Of a stretch of DNA of 34,568 nucleotides, positions 22,068-28,875 are shown one piece after another. The position numbers and the translations under genes were made by a program. Numbering within the stretch: position 1 is the first letter of the stretch; each line of letters begins with the position of its first letter. The DNA is from Nocardiopsis sp. ATB16-24. GTDB taxonomy: Bacteria > Actinomycetota > Actinomycetes > Streptosporangiales > Streptosporangiaceae. Location: assembly GCF_030271535.1 (NCBI RefSeq), contig NZ_JASCXJ010000030.1, positions 1-34,568 on the forward strand, in the 5' to 3' direction. Below the pieces are notes generated by a model that saw only the letters and a program-made list of their open reading frames with translations, did not search any database and had not been told where the DNA came from.

Positions 22068-23203
22068 CCCCCGCCCAACCGGGCCGCCACCTCCTCCGCC
22101 CCGGGGTGCTCCCGGCAGGTGCCGTCGGGGTCGAAGGACACCGCGGGCACCGACCGCACCCACCCCGACCCGTCACGACGCAGCACCCGGAGTTCGGCGA
22201 GCCTGCGCCCCTCGGAACCCCGGACCAGGTGCACGATCATGACCCCTGTGGCGGCCAGGCGACTGTGCACGGCGGCCCGGTCCAATCCCGCCGCGCAACC
22301 CAGTGCCTCGATCCTGGCGGGCACGTCGCCCGCGCTGTTGGCGTGCAGGGTCCCCGCCCCGCCCTCGTGCCCGGTGTTCAGGGCCTCCAGGAGGGACACG
22401 ATCTCCGGACCACGGGCCTCACCCACCACCAGTCTGTCCGGGCGCATCCGCAACGCCTGACGGACCAGGGTCCGCAGGCAGACCTCACCGCTGCCCTCGA
22501 TGTTGGCCGGACGGGTCTGGAGCCGGACCACGTGCGGGTGCTCGGGACGCAGTTCGGGGGAGTCCTCGGCCAGGACGATCCGCTCCCGCGGGTCCACCAG
22601 GGACAGCAGACAGGACAACAGGGTGGTCTTCCCGGTGCCCGTGCCGCCCGTGACCAGAAAGGGCGCGCGCCCGGTGACCAGCGCCCCGAGCAGGGCCGCT
22701 CCACGTGGGGTCACCATGCCACGGTCGGTCAACCCCTCCAGGGTGAACGTCCTTTGGGGCGGCAGGCGCAGGGACACACAGGTACCGGAGGGCGCCACCG
22801 GTGGCAGGACCGCGTGCAGCCGGGCTCCCCCGGGAAGGCGGGCGTCCACGTAGGGCACGGCCGCGTCCAGACGCCGCCCCGCCTGGGCCGCCAACCGCTG
22901 CGCCAGCCGGCGCACCGCCTCCTCCGACGCGAACCGCACCTCGGTCCGGCGCAGTCCCCCGCCGTCGTCCACCCACACCTCGTCGGGGCCGTTGACGAGG
23001 ACGTCGGTGACCTCGCCGACCATGAGTTCCTCCAACGGTCCGGCTCCCGACAGTTCGGCGGCCAGACGGCGGGTCATGGACAGGACCTCGGTGTCGCCGA
23101 GCAGTCCCCCCTCCGCGCGCAGCGCCGCGGCGACGTTGGACGGGCTCACCGGTGCCCCGGAGGCCACCAGGCGGTTGCGCACGGCCTCCACCAGGGCGCT
23201 CAC
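22052..23203 (-). CDS. tadA: TadA/CpaF secretion ATPase
   Basis: A 383-residue hexameric ATPase that powers Tad pilus assembly at the cytoplasmic face. The N-terminal domain includes LSGAGPLEELMVGEVTDVLVNGP (51-73). Walker A is GGTGTGKTT with Lys192, the Asp box is LAEDSPELRP (211-220), Walker B VVGEARG (259-265), and the His box TGHEGGAGTLHANS (277-290). All catalytic elements are intact. Corresponds to Rv3659c, the family called helicase/secretion neighbourhood ATPase. The GTG start overlaps the ssd stop (GTGA). Confidence 0.94.
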   Translation of the reverse strand: MSALVEAVRNRLVASGAPVSPSNVAAALRAEGGLLGDTEVLSMTRRLAAELSGAGPLEELMVGEVTDVLVNGPDEVWVDDGGGLRRTEVRFASEEAVRRLAQRLAAQAGRRLDAAVPYVDARLPGGARLHAVLPPVAPSGTCVSLRLPPQRTFTLEGLTDRGMVTPRGAALLGALVTGRAPFLVTGGTGTGKTTLLSCLLSLVDPRERIVLAEDSPELRPEHPHVVRLQTRPANIEGSGEVCLRTLVRQALRMRPDRLVVGEARGPEIVSLLEALNTGHEGGAGTLHANSAGDVPARIEALGCAAGLDRAAVHSRLAATGVMIVHLVRGSEGRRLAELRVLRRDGSGWVRSVPAVSFDPDGTCREHPGAEEVAARLGGGWRRC

Positions 23204-24357
23204 CGTTCCCGTCCCGGTGCGCCGAGTCCGGCCACCAGCCGGTCGCAGAAGCGGGCCAGGGGTGAGCGGGGATGGCGGGCGGGCACGTCACCGGCGTCGA
23301 GCAGCCGCGCGAGGCCCGGTTCGGGCGGCAGGTCGGCGCCCAGCACCGCCTTCAGCGAGTGCGCCACCACGTCCGCGCTGAGTTCGCCGCGGGCGCCGCG
23401 CACCACCACCCGCACGGCCCGTGCCTCCTCCCGTAGTCGGGAGAGCACCCGGGAGGCGGCCGCCACCGAGGGCACGTCCGCCGGGACGACGAGCAGTACC
23501 AACTCGGAGCGGTTGAGGAACACGACGGTGGCCGGGTCGAACGAGCGCGGCAGGTCGGCCACCACCAGATCGGCGCCGCTTCGGGCCGAGGACAGGACCG
23601 CGCGCACCGTCCCGACCGTCAACGGTCCCGAGGGTTCGTGTCCACGGGTCCACGTCAGTACCGAGATCCCCGGGGTGCCGGGCAGGCCGGGACGCAGGTC
23701 CCGCCAGGGCACGTGGCCGCTGCGGCGCAGCAGGTCGTTCCATCCGGTCCGGCCGGTCCGGCCATACGGACCGGGGTGGGGCTCCTGGTCGCACCCGAGG
23801 TAGAGGTCGGAGCCGCATCCCAGTGGGTCGGCGTCCAACAGGGCGGTGGAACGTCCCGCGCGTTCGCCGGCGAGGGCGAGGGCGACCGCCAGCAGGCTGG
23901 CCCCGGCGCCCCCACGGCCTCCGAGCACGGACACCAGGGGTGCGGGCGCCCGGTCCGGGGTCGAGGCTCGCGTGAACAGCTCCACCAGCGCCGTCTCGTC
24001 CCGGGGCAACAGGAGGAGGCGTTCTCCGTCCGGCCCGGCCGAAGGATCTCCCCGATGACCGGACGGCCCCGCCTTCGGCGTGGACGGGGGCTCCGCGCCG
24101 TCGTGGGGCGCTCCGGGCGGGTCCTGTGCGCGTCGCACCACGACCACGTGGCGGGCCGGCGGCGGGTCGGCGTCGCGCAGGACCGAGCGCAGGTCGGCAC
24201 CGACCACGACGAGGGGGGCGTGCGGCCACAGGCTCAGCGCCCGGTCGGGCGTGCGGGAGACGGTGACCTCGGTGGAGGCCGCGGTGGCCAGTCTGAGGAG
24301 GTCGTCGAGAAGCAGGGGGTCGGCGGTCACGAGCAGGGGACGTTGCCGGATGTCCAC
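23200..24357 (-). CDS. ssd: Ssd/CpaE-like protein of the Tad locus (Rv3660c-like)
   Basis: A 385-residue CpaE/TadZ homologue of the MinD/ParA superfamily. An N-terminal receiver-like domain (1-75) is followed by a variable Pro/Gly-rich linker and the ATPase-like domain from about 140. The P-loop reads LGGRGGAGASLL (145-156): the Walker A Lys is replaced by Ala, so ATP hydrolysis is doubtful. This loss is frequent in actinobacterial members as I remember them. LVVADLPRSFDPATVVFLNRSELVLLVVPADV is the switch II and following strand. In mycobacteria overproduced Ssd affects septation, hence the name; here the operon ties it to pilus localisation. GTG start behind GGAGG. A large hairpin precedes the start. 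Confidence 0.9.
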   Translation of the reverse strand: MDIRQRPLLVTADPLLLDDLLRLATAASTEVTVSRTPDRALSLWPHAPLVVVGADLRSVLRDADPPPARHVVVVRRAQDPPGAPHDGAEPPSTPKAGPSGHRGDPSAGPDGERLLLLPRDETALVELFTRASTPDRAPAPLVSVLGGRGGAGASLLAVALALAGERAGRSTALLDADPLGCGSDLYLGCDQEPHPGPYGRTGRTGWNDLLRRSGHVPWRDLRPGLPGTPGISVLTWTRGHEPSGPLTVGTVRAVLSSARSGADLVVADLPRSFDPATVVFLNRSELVLLVVPADVPSVAAASRVLSRLREEARAVRVVVRGARGELSADVVAHSLKAVLGADLPPEPGLARLLDAGDVPARHPRSPLARFCDRLVAGLGAPGRER

Positions 24358-24371
24358 GGGATCCTCCGGGG

Positions 24372-24424
24372 CGAGGGGCTTTCCTCGACCTTCGCCGACC
24401 CCGCGGCGTGGGAGAAGCCCCTCG
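24372..24424 (-). promoter_or_regulatory. Inverted repeat in the ssd leader
   Basis: CGAGGGGCTT (24372-24381) and AAGCCCCTCG (24415-24424) are a perfect 10-base inverted repeat with a 33-base loop, ending 15 bases before the ssd start codon. In mRNA it would place a hairpin just ahead of the ribosome binding site. Confidence 0.5.
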
Positions 24425-24789
24425 CGGAGGCTGTGGAAAACCCGAGGGTCCGACCACGATCGTCCTCAGGCGACGGCTCACCCGGCGGGTGGGGATGCGC
24501 ACTCGGGGGCGGGCACGCATCCCCGCCCGACAGGCGAGGGGAGCGGACGTGGGGACCCGCCTTCAGGGGGAGGGACGGGGCGCCACGTGGACACCGGTCC
24601 CGGGGGGACGAACCGGCTCCGCTCTCGGGGCAGGGGTCCGCGCAAAGACATGCTCTGGCGACCGCCGAAGGTCCGGATTCACCGCCGTTCCCTGAAGGGG
24701 CGCGTCCACCCGAACGCGAAATGGCCACACCGAGTGGGATGGTGTTGACCACCCCTCCGAAGAACGACGGGGCAAACGTTACCACGAGG
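24425..24789. other. Non-coding stretch between ssd and the probable Ms1 RNA
   Basis: No credible gene. It holds the minus-strand TTTTCCACA box (24440-24432) and a strong hairpin in which GGGGATGCG (24491-24499) pairs with CGCATCCCC (24516-24524), extended by a G-T pair and GGG/CCC. TTGACC at 24745-24750 is a good -35 hexamer, but no clear -10 box follows at the right distance. Promoters for ssd (leftward) and the RNA (rightward) must lie here. Confidence 0.5.
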
Positions 24790-25055
24790 CCATGCTTATT
24801 GCTTTGGGAATCCAAGGGAAAAACTTGGACCAAGCCCCTTTTCATAGCCGGCTGGAAGACATAGAAAGAAAGCAGTCGGTGGCTGAGAACCACCCCGACG
24901 CGTCAGCCGGGAACCCACGCGCCACTTGGCCCCGTGAGGCCCGTCTAGGCCGGACAGACCAAGGGAATGCCTGGTCAGACCATTGGTAAGGACGCCTGAT
25001 AACCCGGTGGAACGCGCCGGAGACGACGCCCCGCAAGATAAGTCGGGGCGTCGTC
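24790..25055 (+). ncRNA. Probable Ms1 (6S-like) RNA, homologue of MTS2823/scr3559
   Basis: About 265 bases, less GC-rich than the surroundings, without a protein gene and rich in small hairpins: CCAAG/CTTGG (24812-24828, A-rich loop), GGTGG/CCACC (24878-24894), GACCA/TGGTC (24957-24976), and a closing terminator at 25022-25055. Established context: in M. tuberculosis the abundant RNA MTS2823 (Ms1) lies between Rv3660c (ssd) and Rv3661, divergent from ssd, and the Streptomyces counterpart scr3559 lies at the equivalent place. Ms1 binds core RNA polymerase lacking sigma factor. This segment is divergent from ssd at the same site. The identity is inferred from position and structure, not from sequence comparison. 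The 5' end is approximate. Confidence 0.6.
25022..25055 (+). terminator. Terminator of the probable Ms1 RNA
   Basis: Perfect 12-base-pair stem GACGACGCCCCG / CGGGGCGTCGTC with a 10-base loop. No T-run follows. Confidence 0.85.
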
Positions 25056-25124
25056 GGACTTGTGTGCACGGGGGCTCTGCGCGATCCGCGGTATTCACGA
25101 ACCAGAGGGTGTGACCAAAACGAT

Positions 25125-25156
25125 ATCTTTCTGTCTTCGCCGGAGGGCAGAAAGAT
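25125..25156 (-). terminator. Terminator of the Fic-like gene
   Basis: ATCTTTCTG (25125-25133) pairs with CAGAAAGAT (25148-25156). On the minus strand the hairpin is followed by a short T-run (CGTTTTGG), and it lies about 60 bases past the stop of the Fic-like gene. Confidence 0.7.
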
Positions 25157-25214
25157 TAGACTTCAACCTTTCGGTGGAGCACAGTTGTCTTGTCGCAACC
25201 TTTTCGGGCGCACC

Positions 25215-26027
25215 CTAGCCGCGCTTGAGGGCTTCACAGGTGGCCAAGGAGTCCTGTGCCCCGGCGTGGACCGCACGGCAGCAGTACACCACCCATCCGG
25301 CCACACCCTCGGGCGTGCCGCCCATGTAACCGCGCAGCGCCGGCGCGTACTCCTCCCGCAGGGTCTGGTGCCCCAGCTCCGACGGCACCAAGGACTTGGG
25401 GTCCAACCCCCGCTCCACGAGGGTCAGCCGCTCGGCCGCGCGCGCCACCAGACCGTCGCCCCATCCGAACGGTCGAACGGCCATCAGTTCGCCGTGCACC
25501 AGGGCCGAGGTCACCAGGGCCGGAACGGACGTGCGCGCGCCCAGAAGCGCGTACAGGCCCTCCATCCGGGCCAGGGCCACCTCCGGGGCCGGCGCGGGAC
25601 CCAGCTCCAACGGGTCCTCGACCCGCTCCCCGGCCATGCGCGGACGCCCCAGGGCCTCGTCGGACACCGCGTCCGCCGCGGCGAGCGTGTGCAGACGGGC
25701 CAGTACCTGCCGGGGCGCCTTCGGCCAGGTGTCCACCAGGCTCCCCAGTTCCCCCGAGACCCGCAACGCGCCCTTGATGCGCGTGTCGTACACGTGCCCC
25801 TCGCGGATCTCGTCCATCGCGACCTCGGCGCCCTCCAGGGCCGCCGACGCGCACGCGCCGCGCAACGAGGACTCCATGGACACGTCGCTGCTGCGGCGCC
25901 GCAACACGCGGTGCCCCAACAGTCGGTCGACCAGGGTCCGTGTCTCGGCGATCGCGTCGGCCACACCGGGGAGTTCGGCGATCCGGGCCAACGGATCGGG
26001 TGCGGAGGCAGAAGTCGATTGGCTCAC
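25215..26027 (-). CDS. Fic-fold protein with degenerate catalytic motif
   Basis: A 270-residue protein of the kind often labelled oxidoreductase in Streptomyces (SCO3559 position). I read it as a Fic-domain protein. SAALEG (61-66) matches the inhibitory-helix motif [S/T]xxxE[G/N], and VRPFGWGDGLVAR (184-196) aligns with the Fic core HPFxxGNGRxxR. The core His is Arg185, Asn is Asp191 and the first Arg is Leu193; only the final Arg196 remains. AMP transfer is therefore not expected. Starts at GTG 26027 or 26039; neither has a ribosome binding site, and TAGTGT just upstream suggests a leaderless message. Faces the probable Ms1 RNA and diverges from acs. Confidence 0.75.
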   Translation of the reverse strand: MSQSTSASAPDPLARIAELPGVADAIAETRTLVDRLLGHRVLRRRSSDVSMESSLRGACASAALEGAEVAMDEIREGHVYDTRIKGALRVSGELGSLVDTWPKAPRQVLARLHTLAAADAVSDEALGRPRMAGERVEDPLELGPAPAPEVALARMEGLYALLGARTSVPALVTSALVHGELMAVRPFGWGDGLVARAAERLTLVERGLDPKSLVPSELGHQTLREEYAPALRGYMGGTPEGVAGWVVYCCRAVHAGAQDSLATCEALKRG

Positions 26028-26162
26028 GGAAACCAACACTACGCGCCGGTAACGCCGATGGGTCCCACCAGCACCCGGGGACCGCTCGTCGTCGCCGGGC
26101 GACCGTTCACCGACCGTTCGTCGCGAGCGGGGACATCCCCGCCGCTGCGTGGGGGTTCCGCT

Positions 26163-26176
26163 GTTCACGTGCGAAC
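26163..26176. promoter_or_regulatory. GTTC-N6-GAAC palindrome upstream of acs
   Basis: GTTCACGTGCGAAC is an imperfect palindrome 51 bases before the acs start, next to an AT-rich patch (TGATTAATT) that could hold the -10 region. The arms are the inverse of a LexA box, so it is not one. A regulator site is possible. Confidence 0.35.
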
Positions 26177-26226
26177 ACGCCTCATGATTAATTGGGTGTG
26201 AACCAGCCTACGTAAGGAGAGTCACA

Positions 26227-28197
26227 GTGGCCGACAGCACTCCCCCGAGCCAGGAGACACTGTCCAACCTTCTCCACGAGACGCGCAGCTTCCCTCCGCC
26301 GGAGGATCTCGCCGCCCACGCCAACGTCAAGGCCGACGCCTACGCCGAGGCCGAGGCGGACCGGCTCGCGTTCTGGGAGGAGAAGGCCCGCGAACTCCAG
26401 TGGGAGCGGACCTGGGACACCGTGCTGGAGTGGGACCCTCCCTACGCCAAATGGTTCGTCGGAGGCAAGATCAACGCCTCCGTCAACTGTGTGGACAGGC
26501 ACGTGGCCAACGGCCTGGGCGAGCGCGTCGCCTACCACTGGGAGGGCGAGCCCGGTGACAGTCGGACCATCACCTACGCCGAACTCAAGGACATGGTCTG
26601 CCAGGCCGCCAACGCCCTGACCGAACTCGGCGTGGGCAAGGGCGACCGGGTCGCCATCTACATGCCGATGATCCCCGAGACGGTCGTGGCCATGCTCGCG
26701 TGCGCCCGTATCGGCGCCGTGCACATGGTCGTCTTCGGCGGCTTCTCCGTGGACGCCCTCGGCCAGCGCCTCGACGACAGTCAGGCCAAGCTCGTCGTCA
26801 CGGCCGACGGAGGCTACCGCAGGGGCAAGCCCAGCGCCCTCAAGTCCACGGTGGACGCGGCGGTCGCCGACCGTCCCGCGGTCGAGAACGTCCTCGTCGT
26901 CCGCCGCACCGGGCAGGACGTGGAGTGGACCGACCGCGACGTGTGGTGGCACGAGGCCGTGGAGTCCCAGAGCACCGAGCACACCCCGCAGGCGCACGAC
27001 GCCGAGGACCCGCTGTACATCATGTACACCAGCGGCACCACGGCCAGGCCGAAGGGCATCCTGCACACCACGGGCGGTTACCTCACCCAGGTCGCCTACA
27101 CCCACTGGGCGGTCTTCGACCTCAAGCCCGAGACCGACGTCTACTGGTGCGCGGCCGACATCGGCTGGGTGACCGGCCACTCCTACATCGTCTACGGCCC
27201 GCTCGCCAACGCGGCCACCACGGTCCTGTACGAGGGCACCCCGGACACCCCGCACAAGGGACGCTTCTGGGAGATCATCGAGAAGTACAAGGTCACCATC
27301 GCCTACATGGCCCCCACGGCGATCCGCACCTTCATGAAGTGGGGAGAGGACATCCCCGCCAAGTTCGACCTGTCCAGCCTGCGCGTCATCGGCTCGGTGG
27401 GCGAGCCCATCAACCCCGAGGCCTACGTCTGGTACCGCAAGAACATCGGCGGTGACCGCACCCCGGTCGTGGACACGTGGTGGCAGACCGAGACCGGCGC
27501 CATCATGGTCAGCCCGCTGCCCGGTGTCACCGAGGGCAAGCCGGGTGCCGCCATGCGCGCCGTTCCGGGCGTCGTCGCCGACGTCGTGGACGAGTCGGGC
27601 GAGTCCGTTCCCCACGGCGGAGGCGGCTTCCTCGTCATCCGAGAGCCCTGGCCCTCCATGCTCCGCGGCATCTGGGGCGACCCCGAGCGCTACAAGGAGA
27701 CCTACTGGTCCCGCTTCGAGGGCCTGTACTTCGCCGGTGACGGCGCGAAGAAGGACAAGGACGGCGACCTGTGGCTGTTGGGCCGGGTGGACGACGTCAT
27801 GCTCGTCTCCGGCCACAACATCTCCACCACCGAGGTCGAGTCCGCGCTGGTCTCCCACCCGCGCGTGGCCGAGGCCGCGGTCGTCGGAGCCACCGACAAG
27901 GTCACGGGACAGGCCATCGTCGGCTTCGTCATCCTGCGCGGCGGTGGGGAGGAGGTCCCCGAGGACCTGGTCCGGGAGCTGCGCGACCATGTCGGGGCCT
28001 CGCTCGGCCCGATCGCCAAGCCCGCCCGGCTCCTGGCCGTCCCCGAACTGCCCAAGACCCGTTCGGGCAAGATCATGCGGCGCCTGCTGCGCGACATCGC
28101 CGAGAACCGGGCCGTCGGCGACACCTCCACGCTGACCGACTCCTCGATCATGGAGGTCATCGCCAAGCAGTTGCCCTCCGTCAAGAAGGAGGACTGA
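26227..28197 (+). CDS. acs: Acetyl-CoA synthetase
   Basis: A 656-residue AMP-forming acetate-CoA ligase. It activates acetate to acetyl-AMP and then acetyl-CoA in the cytosol, the high-affinity route for acetate use. The P-loop YTSGTTARPKG lies at 267-277, followed by DIGWVTGHSYIVYGPLANAA and DTWWQTETGA, the acetyl-pocket and adenylate motifs. Near the C-terminus PKTRSGKIMRRLLR carries Lys615, the residue whose acetylation switches Acs off. All motifs are intact and the length is typical. The GTG start lies behind AAGGAGAG. It occupies the acs position of mycobacteria (Rv3667) and Streptomyces. In other bacteria Crp controls acs; no clear Crp site is visible here. Confidence 0.97.
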   Translation: MADSTPPSQETLSNLLHETRSFPPPEDLAAHANVKADAYAEAEADRLAFWEEKARELQWERTWDTVLEWDPPYAKWFVGGKINASVNCVDRHVANGLGERVAYHWEGEPGDSRTITYAELKDMVCQAANALTELGVGKGDRVAIYMPMIPETVVAMLACARIGAVHMVVFGGFSVDALGQRLDDSQAKLVVTADGGYRRGKPSALKSTVDAAVADRPAVENVLVVRRTGQDVEWTDRDVWWHEAVESQSTEHTPQAHDAEDPLYIMYTSGTTARPKGILHTTGGYLTQVAYTHWAVFDLKPETDVYWCAADIGWVTGHSYIVYGPLANAATTVLYEGTPDTPHKGRFWEIIEKYKVTIAYMAPTAIRTFMKWGEDIPAKFDLSSLRVIGSVGEPINPEAYVWYRKNIGGDRTPVVDTWWQTETGAIMVSPLPGVTEGKPGAAMRAVPGVVADVVDESGESVPHGGGGFLVIREPWPSMLRGIWGDPERYKETYWSRFEGLYFAGDGAKKDKDGDLWLLGRVDDVMLVSGHNISTTEVESALVSHPRVAEAAVVGATDKVTGQAIVGFVILRGGGEEVPEDLVRELRDHVGASLGPIAKPARLLAVPELPKTRSGKIMRRLLRDIAENRAVGDTSTLTDSSIMEVIAKQLPSVKKED

Positions 28198-28380
28198 GCG
28201 GCCGGATCGGTCGTCGCGCGGAGAAACCCTCCTCGGCCCGCCCCACGGCGACCTTTGTCCGCCCCTGTGGCGAAACGTGAGGCGTCCTTGCGCGTGCCGT
28301 GCAGGACACCAGAGACGGGGTATGTGCGAGGATGCGGAGGATCATCCGTGCGTTCGGACCGACAGAAGGGAACCGCCACG

Positions 28381-28866
28381 ATGGCGCATCAGCCGGGTAC
28401 CGGTGCACCTGGCGCCGCCAAGGACGCCGACCGCTCCATCAGTGAACTGGTCTCAGACGCCACCGGCAACCTCTCCCGGCTGGTGAGCCTGGAGCTCAAG
28501 CTGGCCAAGATGGAGGCCAAGGCCGACGCGGTCAAGGTCGGCAAGGGTATCGCCGGTTTCGCGATCGTGGCGGTCCTCGCCCACATCTTCGTCATCCTCC
28601 TCTCGGTGACCGTCGCCTTCCTCCTGTACGAGGTGTTCGGCCTCCCGGGCTGGGCCTCCTTCGGCATCGTCACGCTCGCCTACCTGCTGCTCGCCGTCGT
28701 CTTCGCGGTGTACGCCATCGTCGTCCTTCGCAAGCGCGAGGGTCTGCGGCGTACCACGCTGACGGCCTCCCGCATCCCGGGCATCCTGCGTGGAGACATC
28801 CGCCCGCCGAAGGGCGACGTCGCCACCACCGACTCCGCCGAGACGTCCGCTCCCGTGGCCCGCTAG
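28381..28866 (+). CDS. DUF1469 / phage-holin-like membrane protein (Rv3669-like)
   Basis: A 161-residue protein. The N-terminal soluble helix DRSISELVSDATGNLSRLVSLELKLAKMEAKADAVKVGKG (22-61) is the typical amphipathic start of the family also called YqjE or phage holin family. It leads into two membrane helices (about 62-88 and 97-121) and a basic tail. Despite the name there is no link to phage lysis; the role is unknown. ATG start behind AAGGGA. The stop lies nine bases before the hydrolase gene, as in mycobacteria where Rv3669 is next to EphE. Confidence 0.88.
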   Translation: MAHQPGTGAPGAAKDADRSISELVSDATGNLSRLVSLELKLAKMEAKADAVKVGKGIAGFAIVAVLAHIFVILLSVTVAFLLYEVFGLPGWASFGIVTLAYLLLAVVFAVYAIVVLRKREGLRRTTLTASRIPGILRGDIRPPKGDVATTDSAETSAPVAR

Positions 28867-28875
28867 CCCCGCGCC

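Noticed and set aside
24883..24905. CTGAGA with nearby ACC resembling a TPP riboswitch core
   Set aside because: The other thi-box elements are missing, and no thiamine gene follows. It is simply the loop of a GGTGG/CCACC hairpin in the probable Ms1 RNA.
26163..26176. LexA (SOS) box upstream of acs
   Set aside because: The arms read GTTC-N6-GAAC, the inverse of the actinobacterial GAAC-N4-GTTC box.
26188..27990. 600-codon open frame antisense to acs
   Set aside because: Same antisense artefact; acs on the other strand is complete and conserved.
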